Numbered from the stretch's first letter, positions 34,601 through 45,392 are shown. The stretch: 64,000 bases of DNA from Haematococcus lacustris (GCA_030144725.1 JASKMD010000028.1:2432473-2496472), one strand, 5' to 3'. Numbers and translations: made by a program. The notes: a model not told the origin generated them from the sequence alone.

Positions 34601-37600
34601 ACCACCACGACGCACTGCACTGGGCTCCATTGCAACATAAAGCGGACACATCACAACACTGGCAGCATCAGGAGCGTGGCATAAACACATCACAACACAG
34701 GCCCAGGAGCAGCCCAGCCTGGTTAATCAAGCCAAAGCAACCCTGCTGCATATCCCTAGCACACCTAGTGCTGAACCGTTATTGAATTGCCAGCTTCCAC
34801 CCCTTACCTGCTGGAACCTGTCAGTGTTCTCAAACAGCAGCTGTTGCACCTTGAATGTGCCGCCACTGCTGCCCTGGCTCAGCTGCACCAGCTGGGACTC
34901 GAACACTGGCTGCAGTGTGTCCCCTAGGGGCAGCCCCACCACAGCGGCCAGCCTGGGCAGCTGCAGCAGCGTGTCCAGCTCACTCTGCCTCACAGCCTCT
35001 TCAGCATGCTCCTGCCAGTCCAGCAGCAGCACAGTGGCCGCCGCAGCTGCTGCCTCCCTCTGTGCGGTGAGCTGTGTGATGAGCTGCTTCACCGCCACCT
35101 CCAGGCTGCGCTTGTCGCTGATGAGCAGCAGAGGGCTGAGCTGGGCAGCTGTAGGGATGGCCAGGGATCCCAGGCTCACTGCCTGCTGCATCACCAACCC
35201 CTCCAGATCCCTGACTGCCTGCTGCCCTGTGCCAGGCTGCTGGGCCTGCTTGGCAGCCACCACATGGGCGGCTACTGCAGGCAGCAGCTGAGGGGCCAGG
35301 TGCAGTCCAGGCTGGGCAGCGCACACACGCCCCAGCCGGGCCAGCAGCGCACCACAACTGGGGCAGCTCACTGAAGGCCAGGGCTGCTGCTTACACTCCT
35401 GGGCTGCGGCTGCGTCCAGTTTCAAGCTTGACTTCCATCCTCTCACCACTCCTCTGGCTGGGTTTGTGCAGCAGTGCTTGGCCCACCAAGTCCACCACTC
35501 TTTGCTTGGCCTCCAGGCCCAGGGCGTGGACAGCAGGTGATGCCAGGAGGGACAGGGCCATCACCAGCACTGGCTCTGCAACCACACAGGGCCAGCACTA
35601 CCTTGGTAAGGAGGTCAGGTAGGGGCATGGAGGTAGGCAGGCAGCGGCAGAGAAGGGAGTGCTTGGTGCCATGAGGGGTCTGCTTGGTGCAGGATGCCAG
35701 GTGTTCACCTGATACAGCTGTGTTGAGCACTGCCGCCCTGAGCCCCGCACTGCCCAGAGCCACCAGGTAGTCAGGGTCAGGCTGCAGCGCCTGCGGCCAC
35801 CAGGGCCAGGCTCCACACCAGCTGGCGCCACACAGCCACCAGCAATCAGGCATGCCAGGAGTGAAGATGCCACACCCTGCCTGGGTCTACTCCCTAGCTC
35901 CTTACCCCTGGCTGCTTGCTTGAAGCCAGTGGCAAACACAGTGCAACAATGATAATGGTAAGATAGCAGGTAACTTGAGCCAGGCTTGACGCACCTGTGG
36001 CAGCGCCATCAAGAAGCTGGTGAGCTGGGCTGCAGCTGGGACCTGGTCTGACAGCACAGTTGCCTCTTGGCTGGTTGTGGCAGCAGGGGTGGTGCTGTGC
36101 CTGTCTGCGGCCCCAGCTGCATCAGGGCCAGGGGCAGTGGGAGCTTTGGCCAGCACCTGCACACAAGCACCCACACATGAAGGCTGGCCTGCTTCCTCAC
36201 CTGTCACTAGGTCACATGGTTGCGGGACCAACCATTAAGGCTCCGCCTGGACTCTCTGCTGCCTGGTGCAACCACTGCCTGGCCTTTGTGCATGTCCCTG
36301 CCCTGTGGTCCCTCCATCAAGACATCGCACCTGATCCACATGCCTGGGCGATGATGCATGCCCACGAGCCTTTGCATGGCTCCAGGAATCTTGGTCTGCA
36401 TGCCTTCGTCGATGCCAGCTAACATAGTGTCTTCCTGTTCTCTAGCCCTGGCCCCTCCAGCCTCCCCTGCTGCCCTGCCTGTCGCTCACCGTGCGCCTCA
36501 GTGCCGCCTGCAGGCCCTGCACCAGGCTGGGTGTCACATGCTGCCGCCAGTCAGGCGATGCCTGCAGCAGCGCTGACAACTCCACCAGCTCCTTGGCGCT
36601 GCAGTCGCTCAGGAACCTGGGCAGGGCAGCACAGCCAGCACACAAGACCAAGGCTGATGACACAGTCAATGGAAAGCAACACCCTAGCCCTAACGAACAA
36701 TGCACTGCACTGGGTGGTTGGATGACACCCAGCACGCACCCACCATCACTGGATTAAGGATGTGCATCGAACCCAGCATGTGCACCCAGCATGTGCACCC
36801 ACCGTGTGCACCCACCATGTGCATTTAAAAAGACTGGAACACGCTACAAGACAACCAGCTCTGTGCACATCTCCATACTGCACCATTCCCTTGCCCCACC
36901 TCCCCAGGCCCCTCTCCCTACCTCCTGTGGGTGCCCACCAGCCCCTGGACCAGCAGCTGCACCACCTGCACCTCCACACCAGGCTCCAGGCACAGCTCTG
37001 GCTGCAGCTCCTGCAGGCTGTGCAGCAGTGCCATGAGGCGCCTGGGCGTGGCGTCACGCAGCGCCCCTGGCAGCGCCGCCAGCAGCAGGCGCCGCGTGTG
37101 GTGCAGCAGCCCGTGGTGAGCCTCAGCTGCATTCAGCTTGCTCAGGGCGGCGGCGCTGCTGCGGCCCTTGCTGGCCCGCTCCACCAGGCTGGCAGGGGGA
37201 GGGGTGCCGGCAGACAGGGCCAGCGGCAGCGCCAGTGCAGCCAGGCAGTCCAGCAGCTGGGAGGAGTCAAGGCTGGCAGCCAGCGGCACCAGGGACTCAA
37301 CCAGCTGACCAAACAGCTCCTGCATGGCCAGAGAGGTGCACACTCGCTAGGGGTGCAAGTGGAATGTGATGGTAGGCTGTTTTTCTGCAGGAGACTAGGG
37401 ACAAGTGGAGGTGGCTTGAGGACGGCTGCAGGTGGCATGGGGCAGATCGAGGAGGGGGATGCAGGTGACACGTGGAGGGTAGGAAGGGGGTAAGGGGGAG
37501 CTGCTGGGGGATGGCACAATCACAAAGGTGAGGAGCCAAACACAGTTGTGAGGGAATGCTGGATAGCAATCCTCAGTGGCGGTGCTGTGACTGTGGCACA

Positions 37601-38001
37601 GGTGGCAGGGCTAGGGCAGGTGGTGGAGGGCTGCAGGGCCTTGCCTGCGTCTCTGTCAACCGGGCAGTCAGCTCCTGAGGGTGCTTTGACCCCACATCAG
37701 CCAGCAGCTTCAGGCACTGTGTGGTCCTTTGGTCGCCTTGCAGCAGCTTGTTCTTCTCGCGTACATACACCAAGTGCCTGTTGAACCCAATCATGCTGCT
37801 GTTTTCTCTCTGCCACCGCACGATGTCCGCAGCGGTGCTGCTGGCTTGGGTCACATGGCTGGACAAGCGGCCCGCAACCTTGACGGGCTGAGACGCAGGC
37901 AGCGCGACGACCAGCCTCGACCCGCGATACGCGATCGCTGGGCTACGGAGGCCGCACTGCAATCTGAATCCGGCGCGGCTACCTGGCTGCGCTACATGCA
38001 T
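19640..38001 (-). CDS. Giant 23-exon gene, predicted organelle-targeted helical-repeat (OPR/FASTK-like) protein
   Basis: Exons 5' to 3': 38001-37645, 37346-36922, 36616-36490, 36156-35995, 35790-35709, 35575 to about 35447 or 35433, 35398-34808, 34546-34477, 34217-34079, 33754-33616, 33424-33231, 33044-32495, 32060-31065, 30938-30809, 30447-29594, 28819-28247, 27899-27468, 27235-27065, 25098-24865, 22408-22190, 22054-21507, 21383-21243, 21083-19640. Phases agree at every junction except 35,447/35,398, which is unresolved. About 2,900 residues. The N-terminus (MHVAQPGSRAGFRLQCGLRS) is rich in R, A and S and free of acidic residues, like a chloroplast or mitochondrial transit peptide. Segments such as LLARCLVSLHLLGHTP and LTAPQLAYMLGMLQGAGYAP resemble the LLxxLxxLGxxP rhythm of algal octotricopeptide/FASTK-type RNA-binding repeats. 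No RAP domain was seen. The C-terminus is K/R-rich (KKQAKRKRG). The first intron uses a GC donor. Gene structure is well supported, function is inference. Confidence 0.65.
22440..24680 (+). mobile_element. 5'-truncated LINE (L1-type) in an intron of the giant gene
   Basis: A single plus-strand frame runs from about 22,640 to the stop at 24,361. It contains the post-reverse-transcriptase region typical of L1-like elements: AWEERLRQATKHLHRLNGLP, then GKGIASSTYALSTFLYHAEF, a GGFGLLPL block, and a C-terminal zinc-binding-like stretch CPCDPSHHPRHSRQHSFWSC. The reverse transcriptase and endonuclease are missing. The last 300 bases are pyrimidine-rich 3' UTR ending near a (CTA)n tail at 24,640. It is antisense to the host gene, between its exons 25,098-24,865 and 22,408-22,190. 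Confidence 0.75.
25380..25721 (-). CDS. Hypothetical 113-residue ORF of a dispersed repeat
   Basis: Alanine-rich protein whose C-terminal part (GKFECLGEDEELFQHCEQ) is similar to the end of a plus-strand frame at 53,430-53,580 (RKFECSEADDEICRHCQQ). The shared C..C/H spacing suggests a small zinc-binding motif. Both copies lie near the repeat described at 25,829 and 53,812, so the ORF probably belongs to that mobile family. It sits in an intron of the giant gene. No known domain was recognised, so it may be an exon or a relic. Confidence 0.3.
   Translation of the reverse strand: MTCHDPNSDDSSASSEGWVVGRISTGVAGCTKSVFGVAVEAGAAAGVAGQARAAAREANHTKSATGVLTLAKAAAWGDCNGKFECLGEDEELFQHCEQPQEHHDFMGQVQCPI
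26180..26310. repeat. 21-bp tandem repeat, about 5-6 copies
   Basis: The unit is GTCGAGCGGCAACGCATAATG with variation at the twelfth to fourteenth bases (AAC/AAA/AAT). One copy is stretched by an insertion of ten bases. It lies inside the palindrome-rich insert in an intron of the giant gene. Confidence 0.85.
26474..26587. repeat. Concentric nested palindrome with 13-nt loop
   Basis: Three nested stems share one centre: GCATTATGCGAA/TTCGCATAATGC (26,474-26,485 with 26,576-26,587), TAATGG/CCATTA (26,487-26,492 with 26,568-26,573), and CATACATCCC/GGGATGTATG (26,514-26,523 with 26,537-26,546). The 13-nt central loop TCGGCTGCGCCTC differs by one base from the loop at 6,013-6,025. The spacers between stems are rich in CTCGG. 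Confidence 0.85.
30502..30620. repeat. 23-bp tandem repeat, about 5 copies
   Basis: The unit ATCAGCTTATGAATTACTAGTGA is repeated almost exactly, with one T/C difference in the first copy. It lies in the intron between exons 30,938-30,809 and 30,447-29,594 of the giant gene. It is notably AT-rich against the local background. Confidence 0.9.
33073..33290. repeat. About 104-bp tandem duplication including an exon end and splice donor
   Basis: The two tandem halves (33,080-33,183 and 33,192-33,290) both contain the phrase CACCTGCATGTCT and the run CAGCCAGCGGAGCCAGCAT. The upstream-coded copy (33,231 onward) is the end of exon 33,424-33,231 with its donor. The downstream copy duplicates the same exon tail and donor inside the intron, with about 15% divergence. 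Confidence 0.75.
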
Positions 38002-38344
38002 TGCTGCTGCATGAAATCCGTGACGAGCGAGTCGCGCAGGCGGGCATCACGTCGAAAGTGCCGGCAGGCGACGAGTACCGCGCTGGCGGCAAAACGTGTT
38101 GAGCGCGATGGCCGCACTCATTGGCATAAGCATTAGAGGTTTCACGGTGTTCACGGACACGGAAGCTGTGGTGGGCTTTCCGGGCAAACTATTTTGTTAA
38201 GGATCGTGTTGAGGGTTGTTGTTTAGCTCAGGATCTAGGCTTCGCAACATTTAGGCGATGGACAGCGTGAAAGCTCCGTCTCACGTAGTCATGGGTTCTT
38301 CACATTTCTAGGAGCCTAGCGTCACGCATCTACTCAATTCATAA

Positions 38345-38582
38345 GCTTACACGGTAGACGGCCGTAGCATAGCTTGTACTGATGGTGGTCACGGTCTAAC
38401 TCCAAACATGGCCTCGCTGGCACCCAATCATTATGTGGCCCTGTCAGCCATGTCTATGTGGGGGTGGACCCTGCCTGCCCTTAGGGCGACAAGCAGTAAT
38501 GGCAAGCCTGCAGTAACAAGTGCGGCACAACCTCCCCTTCCAATGCAATGCCGGCTTTGTGCTTGTTGAGGCTTCCTAAGGC
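38345..38582 (+). repeat. R2 dispersed repeat, first copy
   Basis: Similar to 48,715-48,912 in the same orientation. Shared phrases are ACACGGYAGACGGCCGTAGC, CACGGTCTRACTCC and TTGAGGCTTCCTAA. The similarity ends exactly at TTCCTAA, where the LINE coding sequence begins here, and where a different (hAT-like) sequence begins in the other copy. No coding assignment. Confidence 0.6.
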
Positions 38583-39764
38583 AAATCAAAGGTGGTGGTC
38601 TTCAATGGCAACTCACAAACTGCAGCACCTCACTCCTAGAACTTAATCCCTGCATTTGTCCCTGCACATTGCCGACCTAGCCCGATCAGGCTGAAATTTT
38701 GATAGATGGTAGTTTGCATAAAATAAAACATATTTTACAAGTAAAGTATAAAAAAACAAATCAAAAGCTGTTGCGCTGTGGCCCGCAACCTATCCCTGCA
38801 CTTATCCCTGCACTTACGCCCCAGGGCCACAGCGCAATCGCCTTTTGGTTTTTTAATATTTTTTCCTGAGAGACATGTTTTATTATTTGTAAACTACCAT
38901 CTATCAAAATTTCAGCCTGATCGGGCTAGGTCGGCAATGTGCAGGGACAAATGCAGGGATTAAGTTCTAGGAGTGCCAGCATTGGGTATAAGCATGAGAT
39001 CCTGCCTGTGGTGAGAGAGTGCAAGTACTTAGGCATGCACTTCAATCCTAGCGCCACCCCTGCTTTTGCTGCCACTCATATGAGGGCTGGCATGTTCCTC
39101 GCTATGCGCCAGGCGTGCAAGCGTGCCAGAGAGTATGGGGTCCTGCTTGATCCATATGCCCTGTGTCACCTCATTAGAGCGTTCGTGCTCCCATTGGGGC
39201 TGTATGGCAGCCAGGTATGGGGCACTGCTTTCCTTGGGCATAGTGTGCAACTCTCTAACCCAGTGCAAACACGCATGCTCAGCTTTCTCAGGTTTGCTGC
39301 CAGGGTACGTAGCTCAGTGTCAGGCCTGATGGTGCTGCATGAGTTGGGGCAGCTGCCCCTCCAGCTTTACTGGCTTAGGGCTGCATGCAAGGTCTGGAAC
39401 ACTGCCAAACTATCCCACAGCGACCTGCTAATGAGGGTGATCAAGGCAGATGTGGCACCAAGGCTATGGAAGTCAAGTGGCTCGAGAGGTGGGGGAGGCG
39501 TTGGGTTGGGTTTGAGGGAGACCCTAGACTGCCTGAGACGGTGCATCGGGAGAGGTGCTCGTATGCTGCATGGTTCAAGCATGGGGACGGCATTGGCATC
39601 AATCACATGGCACCACACCTGCTGAAAAGGCAGCTCTCTACAATAGCTCGCACGAGCTTGACTAGGTTCAGGTTAGGCAACAGCGATTTAGGGGTGGAGA
39701 GGGCTCGGTTTGAGGGGGTTACTTTCATTGATCGCACATGCACCAGATGCACAAGGGGGGTAGT
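38583..39764 (+). mobile_element. LINE fragment (end of RT and C-terminal domain), interrupted
   Basis: Plus-strand coding begins with KSKVVVFNG at about 38,590, the conserved region after the catalytic motifs of non-LTR reverse transcriptases. After the fold-back insertion (38,631-38,977) it resumes with CKYLGMHFNP (39,020), then LPLGLYGSQVWG and LHELGQLPLQLYW. It ends in the first half of a zinc finger (CTRC, 39,739-39,750) where R1 is inserted. The second half continues at 45,393. The 5' part with catalytic residues is missing. Not the same family as the LINE at 22,440. Confidence 0.75.
38631..38977. mobile_element. Fold-back MITE (347 bp) inside the LINE
   Basis: The left arm starts CACTCCTAGAACTTAATCCC and the right arm ends GGGATTAAGTTCTAGGAGTG. 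The outer 85 or so bases are a nearly perfect inverted repeat. An inner pair (TTGCGCTGTGGCCC/GGGCCACAGCGCAA) extends the fold-back almost to the centre. The core repeats the phrase TCCCTGCAC. No ORF. A target-site duplication was not clear. Confidence 0.85.
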
Positions 39765-41153
39765 GGGTCACCCCCGCCATTGGCTGCACCCCTGATAAAA
39801 TCTTTCTGCTTTTTAAGAGTTTCATAGCGATTCTCGCGCAGGGCGGTGCAGCTCACTAAAGCGAAGCTAGCGGGCTGCTCGGGCTGATGTGCACCTGTGC
39901 CGGGGCGGGCGGGGGTGCTGGGAGATCGGGTCGCGTTGTGCCGGGAATGGCCTTCTTAGTGGGGCTGTGATCAGCGAACAGCTATCGCGCTCAGTGGCCC
40001 AGCGACATGGACGGGGATTTATTTTTTGAATTTCTGTCGGGCGCTGGACCCCCCCTGACATGTGTTCTAGTGCTAGTGCTAGTGCTGATGAGAGTGATGC
40101 CCCCGAAAAGCGTGCAACTCGTGTCCGTCACCCCATGTCAAATTTCCTCGAAATGGGCACTATTCTAGGCCGAATATCTGTCCAACCAGGACGTCGAATG
40201 ATGAACTGTCAGTTTTGTGCGACTCCTTGTGTGGGTTCTTAGGGTGTCATAAGAACAGAAACGTCTTGTCTTCATCTGCAAGCCGTCTGTGATGCTCCAA
40301 AGTAGACCCCCCTGCATCTTACACCCAGCCATATCCATTGTCCGCCTCATATTCAGCCTCATAATGAATTTCTGTCGGGCGCAGGATCCCCCTTGATCTG
40401 TGTTCTAGTGCTAGTGCTGATGATATACTTGAGAGTGCTTTTATGTCTTGTGGCTGTCCTTACACCACAACAGCGTGCAACTCGTGTCACGTCACCCCAA
40501 GTCAGGTTAGACAAGCAAGGGGAAAATTGGGTACCATGCTGTTCTCCACATTCAGACCACTATTTGCTACCGCGATTGCACCGCTAGCTTCAGCGTGCTA
40601 AATAAGTTAGCGGCTTCGAAGCGCAGGCCCGCAGGCTGAACATGGTTGTTTGAGCCTAAAGTTGTGTCCACGCAACAAGGTCGCTGTAGGTAGCTACAGA
40701 CATATGTATAAAGTCTAAGGCCGGGGCCCGTCTCTCTCGCTAGCCAGGTCCGTTCAGTCGGTTGTACTGGGTAGCTCGGCTTCCTAGCTCCCGCAAAGCT
40801 GTGAATGTTAGTACTGCCCCGCAACCACAAACTCCAGCTCCGAACCCTCCTATCTCATAACATGTGCGGTGGACTTTGCCTAAAAAGCTGTTTGCGGCTG
40901 GCCCGTCCGGCCATTACATCCAACCTCACATCATTACATTATAACATCCAACCTACACTTGTGTTCTCTGTAAACTGGCACTTGTGTTCTATGTAAACTG
41001 TCACTTGTGTTGTGTGGCATTCACTGCATGCATGGTATGGGCTAGGGCTCTGGCACTTGGAAGGGCTAGGCTCAGGGTCAACACCGTTTCCAGGGGGCTG
41101 AGTAAGGCTGGGCAGGGCAGGGCTGGGCTCGGCAACAAAGGCAAGCTTTGTTG

Positions 41154-42008
41154 TCAGTGCATTCGCATAACGCTGTCGGGAGCATGGCGCTTGGAAGGGG
41201 TGATTGTTGCCACTGCTAGTGCTTGCTGATGTTGCTGTTGCTGATGCTGTGAGATTGCTTCCAAGCATTGGATCCTACTCTTGGCACCCTTGGTAGCTAG
41301 GTTCAGTCGGACGCAAAGCTGCTTGAGGTGACTCAGCGTGATGCCCTTCTGTGGCAAGGATGGTAGGTGTGGCTGCTGACAGCTGTATACCTGCCTAGCT
41401 GTGTCTTCAAGATGCTTCAGTTTGTTGGTGATGTCCGCCAGTCGTTGCTCTCGTGCTGTGTTTTGATCCCTTGCACTTGCCGCTGAGCTGTACTCCTCCC
41501 TTGTGGGCAACTTCACCGGGAGGGTGATGCGTTGCATAGCCCGCAACACCTTGCGTGCCTGTGATGTCTGCTTGGCTGCCTGTGGGGCAGGCTTAGTGGC
41601 TGCCCCACCCTGAGCACCATGAGGGCTGGCTGCAGCTCCCGGGGCACCCGTGGGGCTGATTGCAGCTCCCAGTGCACCCACACTGCTGGCTGCACCACCC
41701 AGGGCACCCACAGGGCTGGCTGCACCACCCAGGGCACCCACATGGCTGGCTGCAGCTCCCAGGGCACCCGCACGGCTGGCTGCACCACCGAGGGCCCCCG
41801 CATGGCTGGCTGCAGCTCCAAGGGCACCCGCATGGCTGGCTGCAGCTCCCAGTGCACACACAGGGCTGGTTGCAGCTCCCAGGGGCTGCCTTGCCTGGGC
41901 TTGTTCAGCGATGGAGCCAGCAGTACGGGACCATGGAGCACGGCCAGTGGCTAAACGCTCGGCCATACGCGCGGACCCAGCAAGGCTTTGCTTCGAGCAA
42001 TGGGGCAT
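41154..42008 (-). CDS. R1-encoded protein with alanine-rich decapeptide repeats and SAP-like C-terminus
   Basis: 284 residues. The centre (about 40-150) is a run of imperfect decapeptides of the type GALGAAASHA, encoded by a 30-bp minisatellite (41,620-41,890). After a basic linker, residues about 225-260 (GITLSHLKQLCVRLNLATKG) fit the helix-turn-helix pattern of SAP DNA-binding domains (leucines and a glycine before KSRI). A Q-rich tail follows. An ATG at 42,006-42,008 gives the longest frame; upstream exons are possible. It is the best coding candidate in R1, and a DNA-binding role in transposition is only an inference. Confidence 0.5.
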   Translation of the reverse strand: MPHCSKQSLAGSARMAERLATGRAPWSRTAGSIAEQAQARQPLGAATSPVCALGAAASHAGALGAAASHAGALGGAASRAGALGAAASHVGALGGAASPVGALGGAASSVGALGAAISPTGAPGAAASPHGAQGGAATKPAPQAAKQTSQARKVLRAMQRITLPVKLPTREEYSSAASARDQNTAREQRLADITNKLKHLEDTARQVYSCQQPHLPSLPQKGITLSHLKQLCVRLNLATKGAKSRIQCLEAISQHQQQQHQQALAVATITPSKRHAPDSVMRMH

Positions 42009-43021
42009 AGCTTAAAATGCTTCAAGTGCGGCTAGCATCGACCGAAAGGTCCATCGCCGACTCCGACGGCAGGAGTAGGGTCGTCGCTACTGTTATCATA
42101 GATATGGCGGGCTGAAAGGACTTCAGTTCGGGGAAAAGGCCCCTGGCATGGCCGAATCTTAGGTGTTTTTCAAGTCTATCTGATTACTACTAGCACACGC
42201 ATCAGTTTGCAGGCATATCTATAATATCGATGGACATACTTGATGCGGTTCCCCCGTATTCATTGCAGGGCATTTGGGACGTTTGGCATACAGTTGAGGC
42301 TTCTGGCAGAGTGTCCCTCACCACCCTCGCCATAGACCGAGCTAATGCATGTTAGGGTCAACTCAGCGCCAGGATGTGAGTGTGTGGTACATCTAGCTGC
42401 TGACGAAATTTCAGGTCCAAAGCCTCGTGGCGTACCCCCTCAACCCGGCCATGAGACAAGCCCCTAGCAAGCAGCATGCAGCTCACACAGCTCGACACCC
42501 AGGAGGCACCCGGACATCGCCGCGACAGCACACCTACTCCAGGGCGCATAACCAGAGAGATGGAGTGCTTCTGACATTGCGTGCTAGTCGGAGCCATCGA
42601 ACATTGGACGGGGTCGCGGACCAGCCGATCACCGTAGGCCTGTTCCTCTGATCAGGCGTTCCCAACTACCTGAAAACCACCCCCCTGTGATACGAAGCCT
42701 GTATCTCCGCAGCCACTCAGTCAAAAATATATGTAAACAGTGCTTTGAACAGAGGAGACTCATAGCTACGAGATGGCAGACGCAGCAAAAACTATCTCGG
42801 TCTCAGCGGTGCTCAGTGCCTGTCCAAAGATACACATTTAAATTCATGCAATTTCGCCCCATGCGAGGCGCGCCGCTCTAGCACGCTTCGCCACACTGCT
42901 GTGAGTGGCACCTGCAACGCGCAGCAGCAGTCGGAACATGTTTTGCCTTTGGCATGTGGACGCGACGACGGCAGTCGTGACAGCTGGATATCATTATTAG
43001 TTTTTGGAGCTGCTGCTGGCG

Positions 43022-43634
43022 CTAGTGCATTACCGGCTGCTCTACCACGCTTAAAGAAGGTGCTAGGTGCAGTACATGGTGTTGTTTCACCTTGCTTTGC
43101 TGCCCTCGGCTTGTTAGCTGCAGGTGCTCACTGAGCCTGAGCAGCAGGCTGTTGTCCTGGAGCAGCTGGCTAAGGGTGACAGCCCATGGTGGAGACCGAT
43201 CCTTCTGCCGCTCAAGCAGCTGTGACACGGCATCTCTCGCATGCGCCCAGACGCGCAGCATGGACACCGTTGAGCTGATGTAGATGCCCATGGAGGAGCA
43301 GCTCCTGCATTATGACCTGGACATGAGCTTCTGCCGTGCCAATAGGCAAGGGGATGATAGCCAACACATCGGTGACTTGAGTGGTGAGTCGGCCTGCCCC
43401 AGCTGCAGCCTCAGCCCCAACCCCAACTGCTGCCCCAGCTGCTGCCCCAGCCCCAGCCCCAGCCCCAGCTGCTGCCCCAGCTGCTGCCCCAGCTGCTGCC
43501 ACAGCCCCTGCTGCTGCCCCAGCTGTTGCCCCAGCCCCAGCCCCTGCTGCTGCCCCAGCTGCTGCCACAGCCCCTGCTGCTGCCCCAGCTGCTGCCCCAG
43601 CCCCAGCCCCAGCCCCAGCCCCAGCCCCTTCCAC
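43022..43634 (-). CDS. Possible R1 exons: low-complexity GA-rich region plus conserved-looking segment
   Basis: Minus-strand frames here read an Ala/Gly (or Gln/Gly, depending on frame) low-complexity run over the CAGCCC/GCTGCC repeats at 43,415-43,630. They then continue with VLAIIPLPIGTAEAHVQVIM at about 43,300-43,370 and, in another frame, SMLRVWAHARDAVSQLLERQ at 43,200-43,270. Non-repetitive composition suggests real exons with an intron between, but no splice model could be confirmed and no family was recognised. Confidence 0.3.
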
Positions 43635-45392
43635 CCCCTTCCACTCTCTCCCAGCCCCTTCCCACCCACGCCACCCTGCCTTCCCCTTTGCATCTTACCA
43701 AGGGTCTTGCGCCGCATGTAGGTGGACACGATGTGGAGTTCACGCCCAACTGTAGATGTCTTGCCTGGCCGGTGCTTAATTTCTTCTTCTTCATGGTTTG
43801 GGATCGAGAGGTGGCTGAGCGGGGCTACGGGCTTGGCTCGGTGGTCAGGGTGATGGGGGCTCGGTGGTCAGGGTGACGGAGATGGGTGAAGGAGAGGTAG
43901 GGGGGAGATGGGTGAAGGAGAGGTAGGGGAGAGGTAGGAGGCGAGGAGAAGGATAGTTAGGGGGCAGGAGGCTGATGGCAGGCTGGGAGGAGGGGCTACT
44001 GGGAGCTGGGCGGGGTAGACGAGGTTGGGAGATGGTGGGTTAGGCTGTGTTGGTGGGGGCCACGTGGTGGAGTGGTATGCCAAGCTCAGTCGGCTGCTCG
44101 TGCACCTGTAGCCATCAGCATGTGTACCTTGTAAGCGGTATATCTTGTCACATACAAACCCAATGATTGAGTTGAAAAGTGCCATGGACGCGTTATTGAG
44201 TATGCTGTAAAAAATCTGTGTGAGGTCAGGCTGTTTGTGCAATGGTTGAAAACATAAAGCGGATAATAGCTGGAGGGGGTGCCAAATCCCTACTGTGCCG
44301 CTCACCATTACAGAGATACAGCGCTGCCACACACAGTTTCGAGTTCCTTCACATCCTCGCCAAGCGGCCTGCACCATCAGGAACCTCGCGCAGCCATGTT
44401 TGCCGGACTTCAGTGGTGTGCGCCACCGACATGTCGTGCATCGCTAACGGATAGCCAAGGACGTAGCTTACCGGTGTAGCTAACCACGGTCTGCGATTGG
44501 GACACATCCGGGGTCACATGTGGCTGCCCGCATCGAAAGACTCCGATGGCAATTCCAGTCTTACATTAAACGCGCAATATCACATCGCAGCAGACGCAAC
44601 AAACGTTACATCAAAAGATTGAGTAGGCGGGCTGCAGTTGCATGAAGATTGCCAACCCCATGTTGGGAACGCCTGACCTCTGAGCCGATGCTAAGCTGTA
44701 CGGCGCTGCGGCAAGGCGTGCAAATCTTACATCGTGAAGCGGTGTATAGAGTTAGTTAGGTCCGTCCGAAAAATGGGCATTTTTTGGCTTGCTTGTCTAA
44801 CCTGACCCCAAGTCAAATTTTAATGAATGGGCACTTTTTCCGGCCGCCATAACTGTCCGACCAGGACGTCGAATGATGAAGTGCCAGCTATGTGCGGCTC
44901 CTAATGTGGGCTTCTAACGTGTAATCAGGACAGAAACGCGTTGCCTTCATGTGTGGGCCGTTTCATGTGTGGGCGCAGGACATTTATATCAGCTCAGTTT
45001 CTACAACTTTTTGACCGATTCTTGCTGCTCTTGGTTGCTCGGAAGCCACAGACATCAACTATGAGAACATCCTGTGCACCCTGAAAAATCAAATGTCCGT
45101 CGCGGGTTGGGGGCAAGTTGCGAAATTGCAGGTTCAGCAGCAATCCGCCGTCGCGGTCACGCCCCCAGCTTGGGAGATGGTATGGGACACAGCGGCACTG
45201 TCGCGTGCTGACCTGAAAATTTGAAATGTCCGTCGCGGGTTGGGCCCAGCCACCCGGCAAACCGCTGGGGCTGGCTCCACTCTAGTTAGGCCATAAGCAG
45301 CTCATCGCACCAATCGGCGGCCTCATCCGTGCAGAAATGAGGAAGTTTTTATCTCTTGAGCCACGGGGGTGCGGCCAATGGCGGGGGTGCCC

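Larger units (their letters stand above)
39765..45392. mobile_element. R1: 5.6-kb TIR DNA transposon inserted in a LINE
   Basis: The left end GGGTCACCCCCGCCATTGGC and the right end (GCCAATGGCGGGGGTGCCC, read inverted) form terminal inverted repeats of about 28 bp. It is flanked by the direct trinucleotide AGT (39,762-39,764 and 45,393-45,395). Removing the element with one AGT restores the LINE frame across a zinc finger (CTRC..VDDAMHFIFEC), a strong proof of the boundaries. Internal contents: repeated end-type modules at 39,840-40,540 and 44,800-45,390, a SAP-like protein gene (41,154-42,008, minus), a low-complexity frame at 43,212-43,634, and no recognisable transposase. A 3-bp duplication and GGG termini would suit a PIF/Harbinger- or CACTA-like element, but assignment is open. 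Confidence 0.8.
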
